From Wolbachia endosymbiont (group E) of Neria commutata (GTDB taxonomy: Bacteria > Pseudomonadota > Alphaproteobacteria > Rickettsiales > Anaplasmataceae), in the NCBI RefSeq assembly GCF_964026735.1, contig NZ_OZ034692.1, positions 1,178,001 through 1,242,000 of the forward strand: a DNA stretch of 64,000 bases. Direction: 5' to 3'. This document shows positions 1 to 8,781 of this stretch, one piece after another (the stretch's first letter is position 1; every line of letters begins with the position of its first letter). Under the pieces are notes generated by a model. It had not been told where the DNA came from and ran no database searches. It worked only from the letters and a program-made list of their open reading frames with translations. A program made the translations under genes and the position numbers.

Positions 1-14
1 TATAGGTAGTAGAT

Positions 15-853
15 GTGCTAAATATTAATTCTAAAGCTATTTTATTTTCCATAATTGTAATTGCTCTTGGATTTGCATTGCTATCATGTCATAATCGCAA
101 TAGTAGTGTAAAACGTCAATTGAAGAATATGACCTGTCTTTAGGCGATATTACAGTGAAGCTTTTTATTAAAAGCACTGATATCAGTGGAATTAACTTTA
201 TTAATGTACACCAAAATGAAATTACTTCAAAAGAAGCTGGTGAGTATATTATTCAAAAATTTGGTGGTAGAATGCTATATATTAGTCATGGAGACGGTAC
301 TTCACGTAATGTAAGGTTTAACTTAAACGATGGAAAATATGAATTTGACCCTAATCGCATATTTGATGATGTAGGTGCAGAAAGTAGTTTAAGAGAATTT
401 GGTGACTTTTCCGAAGATGCTTTAAAAGCAGTTAGAGATTTTGCAGAAAAAATTCTAAACTTTTCACTCCATGGTCAAAATCATGTTATTGCTCTGCATA
501 ACAATCGCGACTCTTTCAGCTATTCATTTGAAAGCTATTTTTTTCCACCGCTTTCTAATAATGTAAAGAAAACTTATCCAGAAGTCCGCCCAAAAATAAG
601 AACGGGCGATTTTCTTTATACAACCGTTGAAGACTGGTTTAACTCTCTAAAGGAAAAAAAAGTTTTTAATGTAATATTACAGGATAATGAAAAAGACCAA
701 GATGATGGCTCATTATCTGTTTATGCTGGCAAAAATAATATTTCATATTGTAATGTGGAGGCAGAGTACGCTGATTTAGATCAGCAAATTAATATGTTAT
801 CTGCTTTGCATGGCATTTTATTTCCAGACAATTTAACCGATTCAGGAATTTAG
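15..853 (+). pseudogene. Putative lipoprotein gene, frameshifted near position 120
   Basis: A reading frame opening at GTG 15, after a possible Shine-Dalgarno AGGTAG, encodes a short basic start, a hydrophobic stretch and a lipobox-like ALLSC, then stops at about 141. The next frame, continuing as IEEYDLSLGDITVKLF, runs to the stop at 853. The offset between frames is 140 bases, so one missing base near CGTCAATTGAAG rejoins them. The rejoined product would be about 280 residues with a lipoprotein signal. The C-terminal 232 residues contain HGDGTS, HNNRDSFSYS and DDGSLSVYAG; I do not recognise the family. If the frameshift is genuine, a lipoprotein can no longer be made. Alternatively GTG 155 could start a cytoplasmic fragment, which I think less likely. 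Confidence 0.6.
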
Positions 854-916
854 CCTAAAATAGACTTCTTTGCAGATTGTTATTGCAATAGACATAAATG
901 CTATAGATTCAAAGTG

Positions 917-2128
917 ATGAATATACCTAACATTAAGCTTAAGAAATACAAGATAGCAGTAGTAATAGTTGCAGCGGGAGTAGGAAGTAGGTGCAGCACC
1001 AGAATCCCTAAACAGTACATAAAACTAGCAGGCAAATCTGTTTTATTTCATACAGTGAAAAAATTTCTAGCTAATCAATATATAGACTATATAAGAGTAG
1101 TGATTAATAAAGAACACGAAAATTTTTATAAAGAAGCGATCTCATCAATCATAGATACTAAATTATTTAGTTCAGTGTATGGAGGAAAAAGCAGGCAAGC
1201 TTCTGTTAAATTGGGGCTTGAAAGCTTACAAACAGTTAACCCTGAGTTTGTAATAATACACGATGCCTGCAGGCCTTTTATATCAAATAATCTAATAGAT
1301 AGGCTAGTTGAATTCGTGGTTAATAATCAACATATAGGAGTAGTGCCAGCAATAGAACTTGCAGATACTGTATCAGTAGTAGATAATAATTTTATTAAAT
1401 CTACGACTTCAAGAGAAAAACTTAAAGCTATACAAACTCCTCAAATTTTTAATTTCAAAGAATTATTATCATGTCACAAATCACTCAAAGAATTCACTGA
1501 TGATTCATCACTGTTGGTAGAGCACAAAAAGCACGTTGCAATTATTCAAGGTGAGAAAAGCAATTTTAAGCTAACTAGGGAAGAGGATATCAATATGGCA
1601 AAGCTTATTTTTGAAGAACCAAAATTTCGTGTTGGAACTGGATATGATATACACAGATTTATTAAAGCTCGAGATAACGTTAAATGTTTTATAAAAATTT
1701 GCGGTATAGAAATTGAACATAATATGGCAATAGAAGCACATTCAGATGGCGATGTTGGAATACATGCAATCGTTGATGCAATACTCGGAGCTCTTGGATG
1801 TGGTGATATAGGAGAGCATTTTCCTCCTAATTCACTAGAATGGAAGGATTGCAATTCGCTTCATTTTCTTGACTTTGCTGCTAAAAAAGCAAGAGAGAAA
1901 GGATATAGTATATCCAATTTAGATGTGACCATAGTTTGCGAAAGACCAAAAATATCATCTTATAAAGTAGAAATGAAAAAAGTTCTGTCAAAGATATTAG
2001 AAATTGATGATGAGTTTGTAAACATTAAGGCAACTACTACAGAAAAATTAGGCTCGATTGGAAGAATGGAAGGGATAGCAGCACATGCTTCTGTATCATT
2101 GCATCTGGCGACTCCACTGCATAATTAA
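917..2128 (+). CDS. ispDF: Bifunctional IspD/IspF, MEP-pathway isoprenoid enzyme
   Basis: A fusion of 2-C-methyl-D-erythritol 4-phosphate cytidylyltransferase (IspD, about residues 1-230) and 2-C-methyl-D-erythritol 2,4-cyclodiphosphate synthase (IspF, about 240-400), two non-consecutive steps of the MEP route to IPP and DMAPP. The IspD half shows the nucleotide-binding start VVAAGVGSR with a following PKQY and the HDACRPF motif. The IspF half shows GTGYDIHRF, with the metal-binding Asp and His, then HSDGDVGIHAIVDA and GDIGEHFP. The ATG at 917 is preferred over an in-frame GTG three bases earlier. Such fusions are known in alphaproteobacteria. The isoprenoid product would feed the polyprenyl diphosphate synthase at 30669-31655. 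Confidence 0.95.
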   Translation: MNIPNIKLKKYKIAVVIVAAGVGSRCSTRIPKQYIKLAGKSVLFHTVKKFLANQYIDYIRVVINKEHENFYKEAISSIIDTKLFSSVYGGKSRQASVKLGLESLQTVNPEFVIIHDACRPFISNNLIDRLVEFVVNNQHIGVVPAIELADTVSVVDNNFIKSTTSREKLKAIQTPQIFNFKELLSCHKSLKEFTDDSSLLVEHKKHVAIIQGEKSNFKLTREEDINMAKLIFEEPKFRVGTGYDIHRFIKARDNVKCFIKICGIEIEHNMAIEAHSDGDVGIHAIVDAILGALGCGDIGEHFPPNSLEWKDCNSLHFLDFAAKKAREKGYSISNLDVTIVCERPKISSYKVEMKKVLSKILEIDDEFVNIKATTTEKLGSIGRMEGIAAHASVSLHLATPLHN

Positions 2129-2178
2129 TTTTCATGAAAACAGGTATTATTATTTCCATTGAATAGGCTTTTAAATCA

Positions 2179-2433
2179 ATGTTCAAAGTTGAAATTTCTG
2201 CGGAAGAAGCCAGGAAAATCAGAGACGGTCAGGAAATTACATTAAATGACTTGTGTAGTTTAAAGAATTATGATATTTGTTATGTGATAGTGGGTAATGT
2301 ACCTATTGCAATCTGTAATTTTATTTATGGTTCTGTGAAACCTATTCGTGTTTTTAATATTTGCTATTATGAGGTTTTAGATGTCGATAACATCCGAAAA
2401 GAAAAAGAGCTTAATTGGTTTATATGCAATTAA
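2179..2433 (+). pseudogene. truB: C-terminal remnant of tRNA pseudouridine synthase TruB
   Basis: The 84 codons contain VEISAEEARKIRDGQEITL followed by a hydrophobic IAICNF segment, which matches my recollection of the C-terminal (PUA-like) end of TruB. The catalytic domain of more than 200 residues is absent. An in-frame stop lies just upstream and ispDF ends only 50 bases before. Its position directly before rpsO and pnp fits the common truB-rpsO-pnp order, so this looks like a deletion remnant rather than a new small gene. The last codons overlap the start of rpsO in another frame. The identification is by recalled family sequence. Confidence 0.6.
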
Positions 2434-2653
2434 AGAAGATGATACAGGTTCATCTTTTGTACAATGTGCAATTTTAACTGAGAGGATTAGTAACTTAACT
2501 GAGCATTTCAAAGTACATAAGCATGACCACAACTCAAAGCGCGGTTTACTTATATTGATAGGTAGAAGACGCAAACACTTAAATTATATAAAGCGTAAAT
2601 TTGGTAATGAAGCCTACCAGGAATTAATAGAGAAGTTAGGCATTAGAAAATAA
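2381..2653 (+). CDS. rpsO: 30S ribosomal protein S15
   Basis: A 90-residue protein of normal S15 length. It binds 16S rRNA in the platform of the small subunit. Diagnostic stretches are [25 protein letters not shown] and the basic [11 protein letters not shown], ending LIEKLGIRK. The ATG at 2381 follows a GAGG Shine-Dalgarno (TATGAGGTTTTAG) at good spacing. It lies 14 bases before pnp, the conserved rpsO-pnp pairing, so the two are probably co-transcribed. Its start overlaps the tail of the truB remnant. Confidence 0.95.
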   Translation: MSITSEKKKSLIGLYAIKEDDTGSSFVQCAILTERISNLTEHFKVHKHDHNSKRGLLILIGRRRKHLNYIKRKFGNEAYQELIEKLGIRK

Positions 2654-2667
2654 TTGAGGAATTCAAT

Positions 2668-4941
2668 ATGTTTAAAATTATAAAAAAATCTATAGAGTGG
2701 GGTGGTCGTCCCTTATCTTTAGAGACAGGAAAAATAGCACGTCAAGCTCACGGTTCAGTAGTTGTAAATTATGGTGGTACTTCTATTCTAGTAACCGTTG
2801 TAAGAAAAAAGAAGGAAGAAAACATTGATTTCTTACCTTTATATGTACAATTTATTGCAAAAAGTTATGCTACAGGTAAAATCCCTGGTGGCTTTTTTAA
2901 AAGAGAAGGGAAGCCTTCTGATAGAGAAACTTTAATTTCAAGGCTAATAGATAGAAGCATAAGGCCATTATTTCCAGAAGGGTTTCATGATGAAGTAAGT
3001 GTAGTATGTAACTTATTAACTTATGATATGGTAAATGCTCCAGAGGTGCCTGCGTTAGTTGGTACTATTGCAGCTCTTGCAATTTCTAGTGTTCCTTTTC
3101 AGTCTATTATAGCAGGAGTTATGGTTGGCTATGATGAGAACAATAACTATATACTCAACCCTTCTGTTCAAGAAATGAGAACAAGCAGCTTAGATTTATT
3201 TTTATCTGGTGATAAGCATTCAATTTTAATGGTTGAATCAGAAGTAAAAGAGCTTTCTGAGGAAAATGTTCTCAGCGCAATAAAATTCGGTCACGAGCAC
3301 CTTCAACCTGTTATTAAGCTTATAAAAGAGTTTGCTGATACAGTTGGAAATAAACCTGAAAGTTTCGTTCCTGTTGATGATTCAGACATAACAAAGGAGC
3401 TTAAGAAATATAGTAAAGATTTTGAAAAAGCATATTCACACACAGTAAAACAAGACCGAGTTCAAGCTTTGGAAGCGATTAGAAATAACATAGTGAATGC
3501 TATGAAAGAAGCTGGTAAAAATGAGCATCTGATTGCACATGCAGTAAAAGACTTTGAAAGGTCTTTAGTGCGTGAAAGAATTAGTAAAGATGGTGTAAGA
3601 ATAGATGGTCGTAAACACGATGAGATACGCCAGATAGAAGTTGAAGTTAATGTTTTATCTAAAGCTCATGGTTCTGCTTTATTTACTCGTGGCAACACTC
3701 AAGCATTAGTTGTTACTGCTCTTGGTACTACACAAGATGAACAAATTGTTGATGATATTGAAGGAGATAGACGCGAGCATTTTATGTTACATTATAATTT
3801 CCCTTCATTTGCCGTTGGAGAAACTTCTGCTTCACGTGGACCGGGAAGAAGAGAAATTGGTCATGGTAAACTTGCTTGGAAAGCAATTCATCCTGTTTTG
3901 CCAGATAAATCTGAGTTTCCTTATACAATTAGAGCAGTATCTGAAATACTTGAGTCTGATGGTTCTTCATCCATGGCAACTGTTTGTGGAACATCGCTTG
4001 CGCTAATGGATACAGGCGTGCCGATAAAAGCTCCAGTTGCTGGAATTGCTATGGGTCTTATCAAAGAGAAAGACGAATATGTGGTGCTTTCTGATATACT
4101 AGGTGATGAAGATTACCTTGGTGATATGGATTTTAAAGTTGCAGGAACTAGTGAAGGGATTACAGCACTGCAAATGGATATGAAAATTTCTGGCATAAGT
4201 TTTGAAATTGTTGAGAAATCCTTGGAACAGGCAAAAGCTGGTAGATTACATATTTTGGCAAAAATGAATGCAGTAATTTCAGAACACAGTGATGACGTAA
4301 AAGAGCATGCACCAAGAATGTTATCGTTTTATATAGATAAAGACAAGATTTCTGCTGCTATAGGTGCTAAAGGGAAAAATATACGTAGTGTATGTGAAAG
4401 AAGTAATGCGAAGATTGAAATAGGAGATGATGGAAAAGTTTCTGTTTTTGCTATGAGTAGCACTGAAGCTGAAATCGCAAAAAATATGATGATTGATTCA
4501 GTAACTGAGCTAGAGCAAGGTTCTATAGTTGACGCTAAAGTTGCCAATATAGAGAAATCTATTGTAGAGCTTGAGTTGCTCAATGGAAGAAGAGGGAAAA
4601 TGCATATAAGTGAAGTAGCTAATGAGCATATAGAATCTATAGATAGTATACTAAAAAAAGGTGATATTTTTAAGGCGCTAATTATTGATTTTGAAAAGGG
4701 TGGATGTCCAAAATTGTCAAGACGTCGTGTTGATCAAGTAACAGGAGAGTTCTTTGAAGGTGAACTTTATAATGAAGAAAGAAAAGATGGAGCAAATGAT
4801 AGGAATAACTATCACAATAGCTCATTCAACAGCAAACCTGGAGGAAATAATCACAAGAAGCCCCCACGTCCTCGTTCTGGTTTAAGTAACAGAAGCAGGC
4901 CAAAATTTGGCAATGATGATTCATCGTCAAGTTTCTATTAA
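2668..4941 (+). CDS. pnp: Polyribonucleotide nucleotidyltransferase (PNPase)
   Basis: A 757-residue 3'-5' phosphorolytic exoribonuclease that degrades and edits RNA in the cytoplasm. Two RNase PH domains occupy about residues 10-230 and 310-540, with FFKREGKPS and SRLIDRSIRPLFP in the first and FTRGNTQALV and SDGSSSMATVCG in the second. A KH domain follows near 555-610 with the GAKGKNIR loop, then an S1 domain near 620-690 ending KLSRRR. The tail from about 700 on is polar and low complexity, rich in N, S, G and R, typical of an unstructured RNA- or partner-binding end. The ATG has a GAGG site (TTGAGGAATTCA). A perfect hairpin starts at its stop codon. Confidence 0.97.
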   Translation: MFKIIKKSIEWGGRPLSLETGKIARQAHGSVVVNYGGTSILVTVVRKKKEENIDFLPLYVQFIAKSYATGKIPGGFFKREGKPSDRETLISRLIDRSIRPLFPEGFHDEVSVVCNLLTYDMVNAPEVPALVGTIAALAISSVPFQSIIAGVMVGYDENNNYILNPSVQEMRTSSLDLFLSGDKHSILMVESEVKELSEENVLSAIKFGHEHLQPVIKLIKEFADTVGNKPESFVPVDDSDITKELKKYSKDFEKAYSHTVKQDRVQALEAIRNNIVNAMKEAGKNEHLIAHAVKDFERSLVRERISKDGVRIDGRKHDEIRQIEVEVNVLSKAHGSALFTRGNTQALVVTALGTTQDEQIVDDIEGDRREHFMLHYNFPSFAVGETSASRGPGRREIGHGKLAWKAIHPVLPDKSEFPYTIRAVSEILESDGSSSMATVCGTSLALMDTGVPIKAPVAGIAMGLIKEKDEYVVLSDILGDEDYLGDMDFKVAGTSEGITALQMDMKISGISFEIVEKSLEQAKAGRLHILAKMNAVISEHSDDVKEHAPRMLSFYIDKDKISAAIGAKGKNIRSVCERSNAKIEIGDDGKVSVFAMSSTEAEIAKNMMIDSVTELEQGSIVDAKVANIEKSIVELELLNGRRGKMHISEVANEHIESIDSILKKGDIFKALIIDFEKGGCPKLSRRRVDQVTGEFFEGELYNEERKDGANDRNNYHNSSFNSKPGGNNHKKPPRPRSGLSNRSRPKFGNDDSSSSFY

Positions 4942-4962
4942 GAGTTTCTTTTGAAACTCTTT
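4941..4962 (+). terminator. Hairpin terminator of the rpsO-pnp unit
   Basis: A perfect 8-bp stem AGAGTTTC/GAAACTCT with a TTTT loop spans 4941-4960 and starts on the last base of the pnp stop codon. Only a short T-rich tail (TTCC) follows, so it may act as a weak intrinsic terminator or as an RNA-stabilising 3' stem. Confidence 0.6.
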
Positions 4963-4969
4963 CCTACGT

Positions 4970-5048
4970 TCAGTCAGCAATATAATGTGCTATTCCTGTC
5001 TCCAAAAGTGCTGCAATTTTTTCCTTTGACTCAGAAACTCCACCACTT
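4970..5048 (-). pseudogene. Possible 25-codon C-terminal gene remnant
   Basis: On the minus strand a frame encoding SGGVSESKEKIAALLETG, then AHYIAD and a TGA stop, abuts the IS5-type left end at about 5047. The GG..ESK.KI.AL...GI pattern is reminiscent of the C-terminal end of the succinyl-CoA synthetase alpha subunit, but it is too short to assign. It may be the tail of a gene lost when the insertion sequences arrived. Confidence 0.3.
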
Positions 5049-5471
5049 CCCCTGCGAAAAGTAGCAAAACAGATAAAAAACACTAAAAAGTGTATAAAAT
5101 GAAAATTTTAGAAGAGTAAAATGGCAGTAAGTTACGAAAAAGTTTCAAAAACCCAGTATATTTTCAGGCAATTAACGGGTCTGACACCATTACAAAAGAC
5201 AGAACGCTGACTCCAGAGGAGGATTTAAAAATTTTAGCAGACGTTACGGAGCAGCCTATGCAGCGGCCGAAAGACAACAAAAAATGTAAGAGAAGCTACT
5301 CAGGAAAAAAAGAAAACAACCACCACTAGATAGTATAAAATATGCTGACTCACACCTACCGCAATTTTCAGAAAAAATATAACATGAGATTTAATATTAT
5401 TGCTGGAATTGTGAATTTGCGGCATAGTTTTTAATAATTTTTGAGCTGGGGATTTTTTACCAGATTTTATA
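5047..5471 (+). mobile_element. IS5-type element remnant, internally deleted
   Basis: It begins with a decayed left end (CCCCTGCGAAA) of the IS5-type element that is intact at 8782-9759. It carries the transposase start (MAVSYEKVSKTQYIFRQL) and then jumps over about 230 bp at a junction TCTGAC...TTACAAAAGACAGAACG that is also present in the copies at 21897 and 38794. A second deletion removes the catalytic part. The right end is cut off by the IS630-type element that begins at the TA in CCAGATTTTATAGCCC. It is non-functional. Confidence 0.85.
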
Positions 5472-6410
5472 GCCCTTCTCATAATAATCCAAATGGCTCA
5501 TAAAAAGGCAGAATCGACAGCTTGACGGAAAGATTTAAAGAGAGGGATATTTTTCCTTGCTCTATTTTTAATAGGAAACCATTGGTGCTCAATTTCATTA
5601 AAATCAGGAGAATACGCAGGAAGATAAAGAATTTCAGCACCAACTCCTTTGGCAAGCTCACTCATTTTCTTGGACTTATGGAAACTCGCATTATCTAAAA
5701 TTACCGTCTGCCCAGGCTATAAAATTGGAGTTAAAAATTGCTCAAACCAGGCGTTAAAAAGCTCTGTATTGCAGTATCCTTCAACAGTCAATGGAGCCAC
5801 TATTTTTCTCTTGCTTAGTGCTGCAAACATGCTAATTCGCTGACTTTTTGACCCAAATTTAAGAGCATGAAATCTTTCTCCTTTTTTGCAATATCCATAC
5901 TCATAATCCTCCGTGTTGTCTATTCCAGATTTGTCAATATATACGAGATTATCAGGAGCTTACGTTGCTATAATCTTCAAAAATTCAGCTCGTTTTTCTT
6001 CATTTCTTTCTTTATATCCATAGGTCTTTTTTTTCTTGTAAATCCAATGTTTTTGAGAGCACGATGAATCGTTTGGCGACTGATATTGCCCCAAAGTTCA
6101 GCTATTTCCGATTGAGTCATGTTTTTTCGCAAATTCAGCAAAAGCATTCCAGTCCGTAATTTTGTGATTATAATCTACACTTCCCAGCTTTTTCGATGCA
6201 AAATCTCCCGTCTCCTTCTTCCTCACCTGCCATTCATACAAAGTTGTTTCTCCTATCTTAAATCTTTTTGCCACAACTTCTCTGCTTTCGCCTTGCGTCC
6301 AGAGCTTCCATTGCTTTTTTCCTTAAATCATAACTATATGCTGCTGGCATTCAATACTCCTCATATCCTGAATCCTTATCTTACACTATTTGGACTATTA
6401 GGAGAAGGGG
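5472..6410 (-). mobile_element. IS630-type element with degenerate transposase
   Basis: About 939 bp with inverted ends (GCCCTTCTCATAATAATCC and GGACTATTAGGAGAAGGGG), each next to TA, the target dinucleotide of IS630/Tc1 elements. On the minus strand a transposase starts at about 6350 (MPAAYSYDLRKKA), with an HTH region (KIGETTLYEWQ), then YIDKSGIDNTEDYEYGY and the DDE-type segments VILDNASFHKSK and LPAYSPDFNEIE, ending near 5500. The frame changes at a run of eight A/T bases near 6030, as in the other copies, and stops such as the TAA near 5960 break the second part. It inserted into or beside the IS5-type remnant. Confidence 0.85.
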
Positions 6411-6807
6411 TATACCATGGATTTTCAGTAAAAGCCGCCACTGGCAGCCACTTCGGACCATATACTATATTGCTTCCATGAGTACTCTTAATTTCTTTTC
6501 GTTTTTGCTATGTATGCCTTTTTCGCTTTTAAAGAATTCTAAAATTTGCTTCCTATTGTTTTCTTTTATCCATGGTAATTTTTGTTTGTGCTAATTCAGT
6601 AAATTACCGCTTTTTCCTTCTCTTTTTAAATTTTGTCCACAGAACTAGATGTTTGTACAGTTGTGGATTTATTCGCGGTATTTCAGCCGCTAATAAGTAG
6701 CGGGATGATGGTGTGATTAATCGGTACTGAATTAGCTATATAATGCTTTTCTTTAAGGTGTTTTTGTAATAAAATAATAAAGAGATTAACGCTTAATTAA
6801 CTATTTT
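6411..6807. repeat. Intergenic stretch with a palindromic Wolbachia-type repeat
   Basis: I see no convincing gene between 6411 and 6635. From about 6640 to 6735 lies a repeat with GTACAGTTGTGGATTTATTC, a GCGGTATTTCAGCCGC-like palindrome and AGCGGGATGATGGTGTGAT, followed by TTAATCGGTA. The same modules recur inverted or direct at 13218-13597, 14565-14660 and 52435-52520. A TATAAT-like box at about 6736 may serve the next gene but has no clear -35 partner. Confidence 0.55.
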
Positions 6808-7581
6808 ATGCTAGGTAGCGCAAAAGGAAACCCAACGACACTTTCGCAGGTAGTCCGCGATGCTTATAGATATGATGCTAGAAGATGGGTCTGTGTATTA
6901 ACCGGTTTAACAACTCTACTATGCAAAATTTCACTACAATTTTGCTGCGAATTTATTGATAACAATAGATCAAATATCATTCTGACACGGAATATTGCTC
7001 GATTTCTAAAGCTGCCAACATCTATTCTATATATTGCCCATTCTGCATTTACCTTGCAAAGCCTGATAGAAAATTATAAGGATCCTAAAAAAAGACAATT
7101 AGCGAAAATTATAGGTAAATCGGCTAACTTGGCAAATAGCATCATAGAAGTATTAATGCTATTAAAAATTATCCATTTTTTTGCTGGCTATAATTCGAAT
7201 GTGTTAGGTCATTTTGGATTGGCGTCAACAGTTCTATTTTTGTTTATCTCAGAACCTATAAGCTATTATTACACATGGAAAAAGTACTTGGACAATAAGG
7301 ATCCAAATAAATCTTCTGAGTGTAGGAAAGATCTTATGATTAGCACATTAACTTTTTCATTAGGTTTACTGAACTTTATATTAAAGAGAGTAGAGATTGC
7401 AACAATACCAATGGACCTAGGTAATGGCGTAATCTATAATTTCAATTTAAGTATAACAATTGGCATAATGTATAGTGCTGTATTTCTTATACTTAATGTT
7501 GAGAAGCTTTTTAATGGCGCTGATTCTTCTTTTGAGCCTGAAGGTGCTCATCAGCACACAAATGGTCCTGTTCTGGAATAA
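6808..7581 (+). CDS. Unknown multi-pass membrane protein
   Basis: A 257-residue protein, family not recognised. After a polar N-terminus of about 25 residues there are roughly five hydrophobic segments, near 28-50, 68-85, 115-130, 140-160 and 180-235, separated by basic loops such as YKDPKKRQLAK. The tail (ADSSFEPEGAHQHTNG) is polar. The overall look recalls small peroxisomal PEX11-like or other amphipathic membrane proteins, but this is only an impression. It stands alone, flanked upstream by the IS630-type copy and downstream by a group II intron fragment. The ATG start has only a weak Shine-Dalgarno. It is intact despite decayed surroundings, which suggests selection. Confidence 0.7.
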   Translation: MLGSAKGNPTTLSQVVRDAYRYDARRWVCVLTGLTTLLCKISLQFCCEFIDNNRSNIILTRNIARFLKLPTSILYIAHSAFTLQSLIENYKDPKKRQLAKIIGKSANLANSIIEVLMLLKIIHFFAGYNSNVLGHFGLASTVLFLFISEPISYYYTWKKYLDNKDPNKSSECRKDLMISTLTFSLGLLNFILKRVEIATIPMDLGNGVIYNFNLSITIGIMYSAVFLILNVEKLFNGADSSFEPEGAHQHTNGPVLE

Positions 7582-7612
7582 ATCAAGAATGAAAAGATTA
7601 TATTTCCACAGT

Positions 7613-7683
7613 GAACGGACAATGGCGTTAACTTAAGACCTCCATTAGCAAACTCTCCTAAAAACATGATGACGTTTAGGCTT
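7613..7683 (-). repeat. Interspersed repeat, inverted copy of 26168-26232
   Basis: Read on the minus strand this stretch (CTAAACGTCATCATG, then TTTTTAGGAGAGTTTGC, TAATGGAGGTCTTAAG, ending at GTTCAC) matches about 70 bases at 26168-26232 with a few differences. Immediately beyond, CTTAACTTAACGCGCATG resembles CTTAACTTGACGCGTAT at 22802 and 30020. It is non-coding, and may be the edge of an old mobile element. The flanking 7684-7872 shows no gene. Confidence 0.6.
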
Positions 7684-7872
7684 TTCCTTAACTTAACGCG
7701 CATGCATCTAAAGACCTGCTGCAAAAGGGATTACTACGTTTTTATAGTAATTGATTTTGAAAAAAATCTCATTTTAAAGCCACTTACAGAAGCAAAATAT
7801 ATAAATCTGGGTTCGGTAGAAGTTATAGTCCTATCCCCCTTTGTTGAGTTTTACTTCTATAACTCCCCCACA

Positions 7873-7906
7873 AGAACCGTGCTTACAGATTTCCCGCACA
7901 CGGCTT
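7873..7906 (-). ncRNA. Group II intron domain V (3' end of intron RNA)
   Basis: On the minus strand a 34-nt segment begins AAGCCGTGTGCGGGAAATC and ends GTAAGCACGGTTCT. It has the domain V features: the AGC catalytic triad at the base, a lower stem AGCCGTG/CACGGTT, a two-base AG bulge and a GAAA-containing loop; 34 nt is the usual domain V length. It lies about 30 bases after the stop of the intron-encoded protein. The following GTGGGGGAGTT...AACTC...GGGGGA (7829-7870) can form a domain VI-like hairpin, so the intron's 3' end should lie near 7820-7830. Confidence 0.8.
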
Positions 7907-7934
7907 CACAATAATAGCGTTCACGATATACCTC

Positions 7935-8781
7935 CTATGTATATAAAGAAAAATTTATTTTTGGCTTTGGTAGTGGATTGACTTGTGTGTAGTGCTCAAA
8001 TTGTTCCCAACTCATGCTCTTTTTCTGGCTACGTCGGTTTATCCACTTAAATGCTAGTTTCATTACTGCCCAATTAAACTTATTGAGCCATCGATAATTT
8101 CCGCTAATCCCGAAGTAGTTATAGTGTCCTCTTAGTTTAGCTTTGAGTATTTGCCACCAGTCTTTGAGACAAATAAGATTTCGAATCGCTTTCAACCATT
8201 CTTTGATTTCTTTAATCTTTCTGGCTAGGCTTATTTTTGAAGTTTTCTGCTTCATCATAAGTCTACCATTTCGACTTCTCCCACAGTAATGTGTAAATCC
8301 AAGAAAATTAAAGCTTTCCGTTTTTCTTTTCTCTCTTATTGCCTGTTGCCATTCCTTCTTTCCAAACTTTACTATCCTTGTTTTGTTTTCAGATATTTCC
8401 AAACCAAATTTGGCTAGTCTTTGTTTCAATGACTCTAGAAAATTCTTTAGCGTCTTCCTCACTTTCACAGCACACCAGAAGGTCATCTGCGTACCTAACC
8501 AGCTCCATATATCCCCTAGATTCTAGTTTTACTTTCTTTTCAAACCATAAATCTAGTACATAGTGTAAGTATGTATTAGCTAATACCGGGCTTACTATTC
8601 CTCCTTGAGGTGCTCCTTGTGTGGTTGCTTCATAATGTCCAGCTTCGATGACTCCAGCCTTAAGGAACTGCTTCACTAACCACAGTAAATTTGGGTCAGC
8701 TATTCGTTCTCTCAAACATCTCATTAGCCATTTATGCTGAATATTATCGTAGAACTTCTTGATATCCACTTCTACAATAGA
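7935..8781 (-). pseudogene. Group II intron reverse transcriptase/maturase, truncated and frameshifted
   Basis: The minus strand encodes reverse-transcriptase blocks in order: VSIVEVDIKKFYDNIQHKWL, GAPQGGIVSPVLAN and the catalytic YADDLLV. After a shift, a domain X (maturase) region follows: LKQRLAKFGLEISENKT, FNFLGFTHYCGR, then HYNYFGISGNY and the WINRRSQKKSMSW tail. The frame breaks in the AAAA run at 8439-8442, where one base appears to have been added. The N-terminal RT part is missing: the IS5-type element at 8782 interrupts the gene and no continuation is seen beyond it. With domain V downstream this is the 3' half of a bacterial group II intron, now dead. Confidence 0.85.

Noticed and set aside
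6119..6481. A 120-codon plus-strand frame
   Set aside because: It lies opposite the degenerate IS630-type transposase and crosses the element's end.
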